Part shown: piece by piece, positions 55,092 to 64,000 of the stretch
How positions within the stretch are numbered: position 1 is the stretch's first letter
Layout: each line of letters starts with the position of its first letter
From: Sporosarcina sp. Te-1
GTDB lineage: Bacteria > Bacillota > Bacilli > Bacillales_A > Planococcaceae
Length of the DNA stretch: 64,000 bases
Direction of reading: 5' to 3'
Assembly (NCBI RefSeq): GCF_017498505.1
Contig: NZ_CP071798.1
Location: 1 to 64,000, forward strand
Translations under genes and position numbers: made by a program
Notes under the pieces: model-generated
The model's input: only the letters and a program-made list of their open reading frames with translations
The model's database searches: none
What the model was told of the DNA's origin: nothing

Positions 55092-56030
55092 TCATTTGCT
55101 CAATTCGTCATGAATTAGGTTGATATTATAATGTAAGTATTTCACATATGTGTCGACTTCCTCTCCAGGTTGGCCGATTTCATCAGAGTAGATTTTCTTA
55201 TCCGCAATTCGCACTCCTGTTTCGCCTGATACGGTTTCCATTGGCCGCGGATCGACATTGGATTCGATGAAGAGAACCGGAACATTATGCTCGTGAATAA
55301 AATTCACTAATGACTTAATTTGGGCAGGAGAACCGTTCTCTTCCGTGTCGATCTCCCAAATATACGCTTCCTTCAAGCCGTAATGGGAGGTCATATACTG
55401 GAACGCACGCTCACTTGTAACAAGAGTCCGTTTTTCTTCCGGAATGTCTTGTATCCGTTCCTCATATTCCTTGTCAATGGCTTTTAAACGCTCCACGTAT
55501 TCGTCCCCGCGTTTTTGGATCTCCTCACTTTTGGCTGGATGCTTTTTGACAAGGACATCCCGGAGATCCTCTGCCATTTTGATGCCAACCGCAGGATCGA
55601 TGAAGGCATGTGGATTTATCTCTTCTTCTCTGCCATCTTCATCCGTGAGATACATTGGTTCCACACGCTCCGTCAGGCTGAAGATATTTTCTTCTCTCTG
55701 GTTGACCGTATCGATCATTTTAAAAAACCATCCGCTTTTGCCACCTTCGAGATTTAAACCGTTATAAAACAATACATCTGCGTCAGTTGCAGCTTTGATG
55801 TCTGCTGGCAACGGTTCGTATTCATGCGGATCGGTTCCTGTCGGCACTAAGTTATGGACCTCCACATAATCGCCACCGATTTCCCGCGCCATGTCTGCGA
55901 TTATGGTAAAGGAAGTTACCACTTTCAACGGTGCGTTCGGATCCTTCGTTTTCTCCTTATCATTTCCACAAGCTGCGAGCAAGAATACGGCTAAAAGTGA
56001 TATGCCGATCCATTGAATCATTTGTTTCAT
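55092..56030 (-). CDS. mntA: Metal ABC transporter substrate-binding lipoprotein
   Basis: A 312-residue cluster A-I solute-binding protein, lipoprotein with LLAACGND. Metal ligands typical of MntA/PsaA-type proteins: TDPHEYEPLP, INPHAFIDP, a Glu in LFIESNVDPR and an Asp in KIYSDEIGQPG. Lacking a His-rich loop, it fits Mn/Fe rather than Zn proteins. It is the last gene of the operon (ATPase, permease, binding protein). Name given by Bacillus convention; S. aureus names differ. An MntR box precedes the operon. Confidence 0.88.
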   Translation of the reverse strand: MKQMIQWIGISLLAVFLLAACGNDKEKTKDPNAPLKVVTSFTIIADMAREIGGDYVEVHNLVPTGTDPHEYEPLPADIKAATDADVLFYNGLNLEGGKSGWFFKMIDTVNQREENIFSLTERVEPMYLTDEDGREEEINPHAFIDPAVGIKMAEDLRDVLVKKHPAKSEEIQKRGDEYVERLKAIDKEYEERIQDIPEEKRTLVTSERAFQYMTSHYGLKEAYIWEIDTEENGSPAQIKSLVNFIHEHNVPVLFIESNVDPRPMETVSGETGVRIADKKIYSDEIGQPGEEVDTYVKYLHYNINLIHDELSK

Positions 56031-56059
56031 TTGAAATCTCCTTCCTTACTTTAAAAAGA

Positions 56060-56917
56060 TTATGCGTATTTTTTTCGGTTAGTGGCCTTCAGCTTCCGTA
56101 CGACTACCCCTTGTTTCGGTGAAAAGAGGAAAGCGAGAACGAAGAATGCAGTCGTCACGAGGGCGATGACAGGTCCGGACGGCATGTTATATAAGAAACT
56201 GAAATACAGGCCAACTACCGCCGACAGAGCACCAAAAATCGCCGAAAGAATTACCATGACTGACAGGCGGTTCGTCAATAGGTAAGCGGTAGATGCCGGG
56301 GTGATCAGTAAAGATACGACCAAGATAACGCCGACTGTCTGCAAAGAAGCGACTGTTACTAACGTTAATAAAAACATGATCGTGTAATGGATGAGACGAG
56401 TTCGCAATCCGTAAGCAGCGGCCATCGTCTCGTCGAAGCTAGAAACAAGCAATTCCTTGTAAAAGATAATGACGATAAGCAGGACGAGCCCGCCAATTGC
56501 CAATGTGAGCCACATATCCGAAGTACGAACGGCCAATACATTTCCGAATAGAATTTGTGTCAAGTCAGTCGCACTCTTTGCCCGGTTGATCAAGATGATA
56601 CCGAGTGCAAAAAAGGCTGAGAAGACAAGGCCGATCGATGAATCACTTTTAATCCGGCTATTTTGAGTGATCGCGCCGATTCCGAAAGCCGTCAAAACAC
56701 CTGTCAGGACAGCGCCGTAAAAATAATTGATACCGAGCATGTAAGAAATGGCGACACCAGGCAGGATGGCATGCGAGATGGCATCCCCCATCAAGGCCAT
56801 TCCTCTTAATATGATGAAGCTGCCGATGACACCGCAAATGATGCCAACCATGATCGATGTCGTAAATGCTTTTTGTAAAAATACATAGGTTTGGAGGTCA
56901 TGATAGAAATCGATCAT
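56060..56917 (-). CDS. mntC: Metal ABC transporter permease
   Basis: A 285-residue permease of the ZnuB/MntB family with about eight helices. Motifs: GSFIILRGMALMGDAISHAILPG in the N-terminal half and the coupling-region VASLQTVGVILVVSLLITPA. It overlaps the ATPase gene by one base. Only one permease gene is present, so the transporter is presumably a homodimer. Name by Bacillus convention. Confidence 0.88.
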   Translation of the reverse strand: MIDFYHDLQTYVFLQKAFTTSIMVGIICGVIGSFIILRGMALMGDAISHAILPGVAISYMLGINYFYGAVLTGVLTAFGIGAITQNSRIKSDSSIGLVFSAFFALGIILINRAKSATDLTQILFGNVLAVRTSDMWLTLAIGGLVLLIVIIFYKELLVSSFDETMAAAYGLRTRLIHYTIMFLLTLVTVASLQTVGVILVVSLLITPASTAYLLTNRLSVMVILSAIFGALSAVVGLYFSFLYNMPSGPVIALVTTAFFVLAFLFSPKQGVVVRKLKATNRKKYA

Positions 56918-57657
56918 CAGGACACCTCCGATCCGTCGAACAATGAAAATGGCCGCTGATAGGCTCTCGTCATATTTTCTGGTTGGAACACTTCTTTCAC
57001 TGGCCCGGCACCAATGAGACTTTTATTGATTAATACGAGTTCATCAAAATACTGTTTCACTTTCGTCAAATCGTGATGGACGACAAAAACGAGTTTTCCC
57101 TCGTCCCGCAACCGTTTCAGTATAGTGATAATCACTTCCTCACTCGATACATCAATGCCGACAAACGGTTCGTCCAGGAAGAAAAAGTCCGCTTGCTGGG
57201 CAAGTGCGCGTGCAAGGAAGACGCGTTGCTGCTGCCCCCCTGAAAGTTCCCCGATTTGCTGTTTCGCATAATCCTGCATGCCGACCTGCTCCAAGCAGCG
57301 CATGGCCCAATCTTTATGTTCTTTTCTCGGTCTATGGAAGAGGCCGAGTTTAGGATACGTACCGAGCAAGACGGTATCCTTCACAGTGATCGGAAAGTTC
57401 CAGTCGATATTGGATCTTTGCGGGACGTAGGCAATCTGCTTCCGAATTTCTGTGATCGGTTTTCCATTCACTTCTACTGAACCATTATCTATCGAAATCA
57501 AACCAAGCATTGCTTTCATCATTGTCGATTTGCCAGCGCCATTTGGACCTAGTATACCGATTAGATTCCCTGATGCGAATGTGAAGGACACATTTTCTAA
57601 AACAGGGTTTCCATGATAGGAAACTGAAAGGTCCTTCACATTTAGATGATCTGTCAT
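56917..57657 (-). CDS. mntB: Metal ABC transporter ATP-binding protein
   Basis: A 246-residue ATPase with Walker A GPNGAGKSTM, signature LSGGQQQRVFLARAL, Walker B FFLDEPFVGID and switch His in VVHHDLTKV. The spacing and IAYVPQRSNIDWNFP stretch are typical of Mn/Zn importer ATPases. It is the first gene of the operon, transcribed from the promoter at 57813-57841. Confidence 0.9.
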   Translation of the reverse strand: MTDHLNVKDLSVSYHGNPVLENVSFTFASGNLIGILGPNGAGKSTMMKAMLGLISIDNGSVEVNGKPITEIRKQIAYVPQRSNIDWNFPITVKDTVLLGTYPKLGLFHRPRKEHKDWAMRCLEQVGMQDYAKQQIGELSGGQQQRVFLARALAQQADFFFLDEPFVGIDVSSEEVIITILKRLRDEGKLVFVVHHDLTKVKQYFDELVLINKSLIGAGPVKEVFQPENMTRAYQRPFSLFDGSEVS

Positions 57658-57968
57658 TTCTTTCCCTCCTATGATGTTCGTGTTTTTCCCTTGTGCAACT
57701 TTTAGTGTAAAAAAAATAGAAGCTTAAACGGCAAACACATCCTAGTCGTATTGTAATCCCGAACGGAACGATGGAGAATGTCCTATAAAGTTTCCTTAGA
57801 CCAACTTACATCAGTATAGTATAACTTATATTCAGAGTAAAGCCTTTTTTCTTGCTAGTTTATGTCCCAGCTATTATTTTCTCATTCTTTGTATTTTTGG
57901 TTTGTCTATGCTTCTTGTAAGAATCTGCTGTAAAATAAAAGGTAGTATGAGAATCGGGGGAGAGGCAA
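57658..57968. other. Divergent regulatory region between the metal transporter and sbcD
   Basis: About 310 bp without a gene. It holds the minus-strand promoter and MntR box of the metal transporter; on the plus side, an sbcD promoter was not clearly identified. AT-rich throughout. Confidence 0.5.
57788..57841 (-). promoter_or_regulatory. Promoter and MntR box of the metal transporter operon
   Basis: On the minus strand TTTACT (57841-57836), a 17 bp spacer and TATACT (57818-57813) form a good promoter. About 9 bp downstream TTGGTCTAAGGAAACTT (57804-57788) closely resembles the MntR consensus TTTGCCTTAAGGAAACT. This supports manganese rather than zinc import. Confidence 0.7.
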
Positions 57969-59114
57969 TTGAAGTTTTTCCACACAGCGGATTGGCACCT
58001 GGGCAAGTTGGTGCAAGGCGTGTATATGACGGATGGTCAGCGGTATGTATTACGGCAATTCATTGAAGCGATAAAGATAGAAAAACCGGATGCGGTCATC
58101 ATTGCAGGGGACTTGTACGATCGGGCTGTACCACCCACAGAGGCAGTGAATCTGTTGGATGAAGTATTGCAGGAGATTGTGGTGAACTTGAAGACACCTG
58201 TCATGGCTGTGGCAGGCAATCATGATAGTCCAAGCCGTCTCCATTTCGGCAGCGAATTGATGAGGAAAAATGGACTTTATATAGTGGGGCGCCCTGAGCG
58301 CATAATAGAGCCGGTGATTTTAAAAGATGCCTTTGGTGAAGTGCATTTTCATCTTGTGCCATTCGCTGATCCGTCCGTATATAGGCAGTTGTATGAAGAT
58401 GAGACCATCATTGATTTCCATAGTGGCATGAAACGGATAACGGAAGAGATCTCATTGGAACAAGAAGCCCGTCATGTGTTCGTGGGACATGCGTTTGTCA
58501 CGCCAGGTGGGAGTGAAGCGGAGAATACGAGTGATTCGGAAAGGCCGTTATCAATTGGCGGCGCGGAATATGTCTCAGCAGAGCTGTTCGAACGATTTCA
58601 TTACACGGCTCTCGGTCATTTACACCAAGCTCATTATGTTCGGCAAGAAAATATTAGATACGCAGGATCGCCGATGAAATACTCCATTTCGGAGGAGCAT
58701 CATGACAAAGGCTTTTATATTGTCGAGCTGGACGGAAATGGACAAGTGGCAGTGGAGAAACGGCGTTTGATTCCCAAGAATGATTTGCGCACAGTCAAAG
58801 GGACAATGGAGGACATCCTGCGATACGAACCGAGCGAGGATTTCGTTTTTATTAAACTCGAGGATGAAACACCGGTACTGTATCCGATGGAAAAAGTGCG
58901 CTCCGTCTATCCGAATGCCATGCACATCGAAAGGGCGATACCGAACTTGGCCGCATCATTGGAAAGCAAAACGACGGAGTTACAATCGAAGCCGGATGAT
59001 TTGGATTTATTCCGAGTCTTCTACGTCGAGATGCAAGGGACGGATGCTGATGAGGAAACGAGTTCTATCTTTGCGGATTTGCTGCACGAAGTGATGAATA
59101 AGGAGGATGACTGA
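57969..59114 (+). CDS. sbcD: Exonuclease subunit SbcD
   Basis: Mre11-family nuclease, 381 residues, working with SbcC to open hairpins and process double-strand DNA ends. Metallophosphoesterase motifs: HTADWHLGK at the start, AGDLYDRAVP, AGNHDSP, and a later GHLHQAH. TTG start at 57969, GGGGGAGAGG ahead. Its stop is 2 bp before sbcC start. Confidence 0.95.
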   Translation: MKFFHTADWHLGKLVQGVYMTDGQRYVLRQFIEAIKIEKPDAVIIAGDLYDRAVPPTEAVNLLDEVLQEIVVNLKTPVMAVAGNHDSPSRLHFGSELMRKNGLYIVGRPERIIEPVILKDAFGEVHFHLVPFADPSVYRQLYEDETIIDFHSGMKRITEEISLEQEARHVFVGHAFVTPGGSEAENTSDSERPLSIGGAEYVSAELFERFHYTALGHLHQAHYVRQENIRYAGSPMKYSISEEHHDKGFYIVELDGNGQVAVEKRRLIPKNDLRTVKGTMEDILRYEPSEDFVFIKLEDETPVLYPMEKVRSVYPNAMHIERAIPNLAASLESKTTELQSKPDDLDLFRVFYVEMQGTDADEETSSIFADLLHEVMNKEDD

Positions 59115-59116
59115 AG

Positions 59117-62100
59117 ATGAGGCCGATCAAACTGAGCATGACCGCTTTTGGCCCGTACAAAGGGACGGAGGTCATTGATTTTTCGGAATTGGATACCCAT
59201 CGTCTTTTCGTTATTTCCGGATCGACGGGGGCAGGAAAGACGACAATTTTTGACGGCATCTGCTACGCCTTATATGGACAGGCGAGTGGAGAAGACAGGA
59301 CGGATAGCCGATCTATGCGAAGTGATTTTGCAGACGATACCGTCCAAACAGAAGTAGAGCTAGTTTTTGAAGTGCGAGGCCGGCAATATCGAATTCTTCG
59401 CCAAATCCCTTATACCAAAGCGGGAAATAAGAGGGAAACCTCCGGCAGGTGTGAATTAGTTGAATTGACACAAAAAGGGGAGATCCCAAGCGTCGACAGG
59501 CAAATCGTTTCCGAAATCAATCAAAAGATTGAGGCCTTAATTGGTTTTACCCATGCGCAATTTAGTCAGATTATCATGCTGCCGCAAGGTGAATTTCGCA
59601 AGTTTCTCACTTCCGACACAGATAATAAAGAAGTCATCCTCCGGAAAATCTTTAAGACGGAACCGTATCGGCATCTTGTGGAACGTCTGAAAGGACAACG
59701 TGATAACTTGAAAGTGGAATGGGAGCGTGAACGGCTGGCATTTGATGGATTGATTCGACAGATTCCGTCAATTGTTCCACATCGGGAGTCGCTGTTATTC
59801 CGTATATTGGAAAACGAACAACCTAACATATACCAAATCGTAGAAGGCCTCGACGATGAGCTGGCGTATTATGTCCATGACATTGTTGAGAAGCAGAAGA
59901 AATACGAGGACGCTTATACAAGACATGCCGAAGTACAAACGAGCTACCACGCTGCCAAAACAATCAACCAACTTTTTGATGACTTGGAACAAAAGGAAGA
60001 TCTGGCTGAGAGGATTCGTCAAAAGCAACCGATCTTGGAACAGAAAGAAAAGCTTCTGGCACAGGCTGAACGTGCAGCAGCCATCCAAGGGGTCGAGCTT
60101 CAGTATGAAGAATTGAAAAAGGAATGGGGAATACAAAGGGCGGCGTCCGAGCGAAACAAGGAGGAAGCGGAACGTGCAAGGATTGTATTTAGGGCCGCTG
60201 AAAACGAGAAACAGAACATAGAGGAAAGTCGGGACGAAAGAGAACGGCTTCAAATAGATCTGACTCGATTGCAAAGTTATTTGCCGATGGTCATGACGTT
60301 ACAGGAGAAGGAAAGGGAGCTCCATCACTCGAAAGAGAGGGTGGAATCTCTGGAACGCAAAGTGTCGAGCATCTCGAACCGACTGTCCGAAAAGAAGGAC
60401 AACGTCTTACAGTTTGCCGATAAAATCGAAAAGTTGGAAATTGAAGGCGCGGATTACGAAGAAGTTTTGGATCAATTGAATGAATTAAAAACCAAAACTA
60501 GGTTGGCTTTTGACTATGAACAACTTCGACTGGAGCTGGAAACGGCAAAACGGCTGTCAGATGAACAGGCTTCTCAATTCGACTTGGCCCAGCAAGATTA
60601 TCAACGGCTTGAACAGACATGGCTTCAAAATCAAGCATCCATGCTTGCACATACCTTGCAGGACGGGAACCCATGCCCAGTATGCGGCAGCCTTCATCAT
60701 CCTGCCAAAATAGATGGAAGAGAAGACCATTCTATATCCAAGGACAAAGTGGAATCCGAAAGAAAAAGAGTATCGGAGTTGGAAAGCGCATATCAAAAGC
60801 AACTCGCTACATATGAGGCGATTCGTCATCAATTCGATGACAAGAAGAGACAACTTGAATCCCTCCAAGTCGATTCGACATACACCGAACTTCATGCTAT
60901 TCAAGTCGGTATGGAAAAGCATTTGAATCGACTACGCGAAAACAAATCCACGCTTGTCGAGTTGAAAAGAAAATGGAAAGAGACAGCTGGCGAACAGGAG
61001 CGCTTGCAGGCCGAAAAAGAGATGATTGAGAAGAATTTGATCGATGAAAAATCAGTTCTTGGAAAGGAACAGGCCCGTTATGATCAAACCAGGGAATCGA
61101 TTCCGATAGAATTTCGCGATGCAATCATTCTGGAAGAACGGATCAAATCGTTAGAGAAGACGAAACGAGAGTTGGATGAGCGATTTTCGAGAATACAAAA
61201 GAAGTATGAAGAGAGCAAAGAGTACTTTACGAAAACGGAAGCTGCTGAACAATTTTCAAAGCAAGCTCTACAGCAACTTGTTCTACGGAAAGAAAAGGCC
61301 GAAGAACATTTCAAGGAAGTGCTTGTCGAGTCGAACTTCGCAACCGTGGAAGATTATAAGAGAGCTATCCTTTCAAATAATGAAAGGGAAGACCTTCGAA
61401 ATGCAATTCAGGATTTTAAACAGAAGGCACATGCGACGAATGAGATGATCCGCTCACTTACATTGCAATTGGAAGGGAAAACGAAGTCCGATTTGACAGC
61501 GATCGCAGAGATGACAGAAGAACTGAAACGGCAATATGAACAGGCCTTGCAGGGGTATCACGCTTCCATTGACTGCGAAAAGTCCCTTCGTCAAAGCAAG
61601 GAAAAACTAGTCAAGTCATCAGGCGATCTAGTGGAATTGGAGAACAAGATCGGAAAAATAAGCGAACTTTATAATTTGCTCCGTGGCCAAAATAGAATGA
61701 AACTATCATTTGAGCGCTTCATACAGATTGATTATTTAGATCGGATTGTGGCATTGGCCAACAGCCGTCTGCGTGAGCTTTCAAACGGCCAATATGAATT
61801 GATTCGAAGTGACCGGCAGGAGGCACGCGGCAAACAAAGCGGGCTTGGTCTGGATATCTATGATGCCTATACAGGACAAAATAGGGATGTAAAAACACTC
61901 TCTGGGGGAGAAAAGTTCAATGCTTCTCTCTGTCTTGCGCTAGGAATGTCGGATGTCATTCAAAGTTTCCAAGGCTCTGTCTCCATTGAAACAATGTTTA
62001 TCGACGAAGGATTCGGATCGCTCGATTCTGAATCACTGCAAAAGGCGATCGATGCTCTGATTGATCTTCAACGGTCAGGAAGAATGATTGGTGTCATCTC

Positions 62101-62194
62101 TCATGTGGAGGAACTGAAAGCCGCTTTCCCTGCTATTTTAGAAGTGAAGAAATCCAAGGAAGGGTATAGTAAAACCGCGTTTTTAATTAAGTGA
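59117..62194 (+). CDS. sbcC: Exonuclease subunit SbcC
   Basis: Rad50-family SMC-like ATPase, 1025 residues. Walker A GSTGAGKTTIFDG near residue 38, long coiled coils, a zinc hook with CPVCG near residue 516, a second coil, then signature LSGGEKFNASLCLALG and Walker B MFIDEGFGSLDSE near the C-terminus. GGAGGATG precedes the start. Forms the SbcCD complex with the upstream gene. Confidence 0.95.
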   Translation: MRPIKLSMTAFGPYKGTEVIDFSELDTHRLFVISGSTGAGKTTIFDGICYALYGQASGEDRTDSRSMRSDFADDTVQTEVELVFEVRGRQYRILRQIPYTKAGNKRETSGRCELVELTQKGEIPSVDRQIVSEINQKIEALIGFTHAQFSQIIMLPQGEFRKFLTSDTDNKEVILRKIFKTEPYRHLVERLKGQRDNLKVEWERERLAFDGLIRQIPSIVPHRESLLFRILENEQPNIYQIVEGLDDELAYYVHDIVEKQKKYEDAYTRHAEVQTSYHAAKTINQLFDDLEQKEDLAERIRQKQPILEQKEKLLAQAERAAAIQGVELQYEELKKEWGIQRAASERNKEEAERARIVFRAAENEKQNIEESRDERERLQIDLTRLQSYLPMVMTLQEKERELHHSKERVESLERKVSSISNRLSEKKDNVLQFADKIEKLEIEGADYEEVLDQLNELKTKTRLAFDYEQLRLELETAKRLSDEQASQFDLAQQDYQRLEQTWLQNQASMLAHTLQDGNPCPVCGSLHHPAKIDGREDHSISKDKVESERKRVSELESAYQKQLATYEAIRHQFDDKKRQLESLQVDSTYTELHAIQVGMEKHLNRLRENKSTLVELKRKWKETAGEQERLQAEKEMIEKNLIDEKSVLGKEQARYDQTRESIPIEFRDAIILEERIKSLEKTKRELDERFSRIQKKYEESKEYFTKTEAAEQFSKQALQQLVLRKEKAEEHFKEVLVESNFATVEDYKRAILSNNEREDLRNAIQDFKQKAHATNEMIRSLTLQLEGKTKSDLTAIAEMTEELKRQYEQALQGYHASIDCEKSLRQSKEKLVKSSGDLVELENKIGKISELYNLLRGQNRMKLSFERFIQIDYLDRIVALANSRLRELSNGQYELIRSDRQEARGKQSGLGLDIYDAYTGQNRDVKTLSGGEKFNASLCLALGMSDVIQSFQGSVSIETMFIDEGFGSLDSESLQKAIDALIDLQRSGRMIGVISHVEELKAAFPAILEVKKSKEGYSKTAFLIK

Positions 62195-62412
62195 TTAACA
62201 AAGAAATAGTATTATTTGAGATTTATTTAGTCGCTTTAATTACAATCGAAGAATATATTACCATTTATTAAAACATAACGAATAGTCATAAATTAAAATA
62301 TTATTTAAAAATAGAAATAGGATTGCTTTTTAGGGTATCGGGCGGTATGATGGGTGACATTGATATATTGCATAACGGTTGCGTATTCTTACATTTGGGA
62401 GGGAACACCTCA
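62195..62412. other. AT-rich leader of brnQ
   Basis: 218 bp with no gene and very high AT content. The frame of brnQ extends back to 62323, but that N-terminal part has no family match. No T-box, riboswitch or clear CodY box was identified. Confidence 0.4.
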
Positions 62413-63756
62413 TTGCAGCAAAAAATATCATTCTCATCTTATCTTTTTATCGGTGTCATGTTATTCGCCCTATTTTTTGGAGCGGGCAATCTAATCTTTC
62501 CAGCGTCATTAGGACAACATGCGGGACAAGCATTATGGCCAGCGATTATGGGTTTTCTCGTCACGGGAGTCGGTTTGCCGTTTTTGGGAATTGTGGCGAT
62601 GGGCTTCTCCGGCAGTGAAAATCTGCAGATGCTGGCGAGCAGAGTCCACCCAATTTACGGAATTATATTTACTTCCGTGCTCTATTTAACAATTGGACCA
62701 TTCTTCGCCGCTCCTCGGACCGGTGCAGTTGCGTACGATATCGGCTTCTCTTCATTTGTTCCATCGGAATATGGGAAGCTGGCGTTATTCCTATTTACAC
62801 TCATTTTTTTCGCGGTGTCTTATTGGCTTTCGCTGAATCCGAGTAAAATTGTCGATCGGATCGGCAAAATTATGTCACCCGCCATCATTATCCTTTTATT
62901 AATTTTATTGATTGTTGCCTTTATTAATCCACTTGGTGCGCTAGAACCGGCACATGCCGACTACAAGACAATTCCGTTTTTTAAAGGGTTCTTGGAAGGC
63001 TATAATACGATGGATGTTTTGTCTTCTCTTGTATTTGGTATTATTGTCATTAATTCCATACGTGCGCTCGGTGTGACGGATAAAGTGCAAATCATGAAGG
63101 CGACTGCTAAAACGGGCGTCGTGGCTGCAGGGTTTTTAGCTATCATCTATATTGGAATCGCTTATTTGGGCGCTTCATCTACGGGGTCATTTGGCCTGTT
63201 TGATACAGGCGGGCCTGTTTTAAGTCAAGCATCCTCTTACTACTTTGGAACGTTTGGAACAGTTCTGCTGGCCATCATCATTCTCTTGGCTTGTTTGACC
63301 ACGAGTATCGGTCTGATTACAGCATGTGGTGAATATTTCAATAGTGTCTTTCCGCGGATCAGCTATAAAGCATATGTCACAATTTTCTCCTTGTTCTGTT
63401 TCGTGGTATCCAATTTTGGCTTGGATAATATTATTACGTATTCAATTCCAGTCCTGTTGTTCTTGTATCCATTGGCAGTTGTTCTAATGTTGTTGACCTT
63501 TTTATCACCGCTGTTCCACCATTCAAGGATTGTCTATGTTAGTGCGACAATCGTTGCTTTCTTAATCAGCATCGTGGACGGCATTGCAAGCCTCTATAAA
63601 TCATTAGAAAACGTGCAGCCTGCTTGGCTTGAAGGAATCATTGAGTTTTTAGAGAAGGCATTGCCGCTTTATTCGTATGGTCTTGGCTGGGTTTTGCCAG
63701 TCGTAGTGGTCATCCTAATAACAAGCTTGCTCGTACGAATTTTTAAAAGTGCATAG
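62413..63756 (+). CDS. brnQ: Branched-chain amino acid:cation symporter
   Basis: A 447-residue carrier of the LIVCS family importing leucine, isoleucine and valine with Na or H. Twelve helices; motifs near the start LFGAGNLIFPASLGQHAG and FFAAPRTGAVAYDIGF. The TTG at 62413 lies nine bases after GGGAGGG and gives a protein beginning just before the first helix, so it is preferred over the ATG at 62323. Confidence 0.9.
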   Translation: MQQKISFSSYLFIGVMLFALFFGAGNLIFPASLGQHAGQALWPAIMGFLVTGVGLPFLGIVAMGFSGSENLQMLASRVHPIYGIIFTSVLYLTIGPFFAAPRTGAVAYDIGFSSFVPSEYGKLALFLFTLIFFAVSYWLSLNPSKIVDRIGKIMSPAIIILLLILLIVAFINPLGALEPAHADYKTIPFFKGFLEGYNTMDVLSSLVFGIIVINSIRALGVTDKVQIMKATAKTGVVAAGFLAIIYIGIAYLGASSTGSFGLFDTGGPVLSQASSYYFGTFGTVLLAIIILLACLTTSIGLITACGEYFNSVFPRISYKAYVTIFSLFCFVVSNFGLDNIITYSIPVLLFLYPLAVVLMLLTFLSPLFHHSRIVYVSATIVAFLISIVDGIASLYKSLENVQPAWLEGIIEFLEKALPLYSYGLGWVLPVVVVILITSLLVRIFKSA

Positions 63757-63771
63757 TCGATCAACATCCAT

Positions 63772-63804
63772 CCCGGAACAGGTTCGTCCAGTTCCGGGTT
63801 TTTA
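63772..63804 (+). terminator. Terminator after brnQ
   Basis: CCCGGAAC and GTTCCGGG pair around a loop, followed by TTTTTACATG. Confidence 0.85.
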
Positions 63805-63874
63805 CATGAATATGCTTGTTTTATAGTTTAGATTATATATAATAGTCTGTATATTGAGAAAGGGAGGGTTTTGT

Positions 63875-64000
63875 TTGGTAACATTTTTATGTTCTCTTCT
63901 TTTGTTGTTCGCAGGCTATGCGATTTATTCGAAGGTCATTGAAAAGGTATTTGTCGTCGATGACAACCGCCAGACCCCAGCCTATACGAAACACGACGGC
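63875..64000 (+). CDS. cstA: Carbon starvation protein CstA, 5' part only
   Basis: A frame too short for ordinary listing: TTG at 63875 behind GGGAGGG, open to the window edge (42 codons). The translation has one transmembrane helix then KVIEKVFVVDDNRQTPAYTK, which matches the N-terminal region of CstA peptide/pyruvate transporters (KVFGPDDRRPTPA-like). The gene runs off the end. Confidence 0.75.
   Translation, partial: MVTFLCSLLLLFAGYAIYSKVIEKVFVVDDNRQTPAYTKHDG

Overview
The window is a piece of a low- to mid-GC Gram-positive chromosome. Genes are preceded by strong AGGAGG-type ribosome binding sites, TTG and GTG starts are common, and most units end in hairpin-plus-T terminators. The gene set (HisZ plus short HisG, DivIVA-era Bacillales families such as YtaF, YkuS, YflT, YitT, SwrC-like RND pump, MntR- and ArgR-type operators) points to the order Bacillales. 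A Sporosarcina/Planococcaceae-like member is my best inference, not something proved by the sequence. No rRNA, tRNA, CRISPR, prophage or insertion sequence was recognised.

Layout. 1-1060: a short array of 20-21 bp degenerate repeats, a perfect 20 bp palindrome and an SRPBCC-fold protein. 1110-2400: argG alone, behind tandem ArgR boxes. 2763-8015: an ABC-2 type export operon (membrane-anchored protein of unknown function, two permeases, one ATPase) followed by a YdcF-like protein. 8078-15880: histidine biosynthesis, with hisJ divergent from hisZGDBAF(IE)C. hisH is absent from the operon, and HisF has several unusual active-site residues. 16206-18764: rlmN and a tyrosine phenol-lyase. 18942-23794: small membrane and stress proteins, then a two-component system with a Sco protein, divergent from a YtkA-type lipoprotein, probably a copper or oxidase-related module. 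23877-31684: YtaF, OsmC, ASCH, GNAT, an MtnE-like aminotransferase, PepF and hypotheticals. 31752-33898: three Nudix hydrolases and a methyltransferase in one tight operon. 33985-43568: miscellaneous metabolic and transport genes (thioesterase, NagZ-like lipoprotein, DAACS symporter, YitT, Fsr-like MFS, BCCT).

43621-50125: a phosphatase, then about 600 bp of a 21 bp tandem repeat of the same family as the array at the left end, an ArgR-box-controlled YfcC transporter with an M20 amidohydrolase, a sirtuin, and an NTR/TIMP-like secreted protein whose start may be frameshifted. 50539-54601: an RND exporter and its divergent TetR regulator, with a perfect palindromic operator inside the exporter promoter. 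55092-57657: a metal ABC importer behind a good MntR box, hence probably manganese. 57969-62194: sbcDC. 62413-63756: brnQ. The right edge cuts the beginning of a cstA gene.

The strongest leads are the HisH-less histidine operon with variant HisF, the two related repeat arrays, the arginine-linked transporter unit, and the three-Nudix/methyltransferase cluster. Assignments rest on reading motifs and remembered family sequences; no database search was run.
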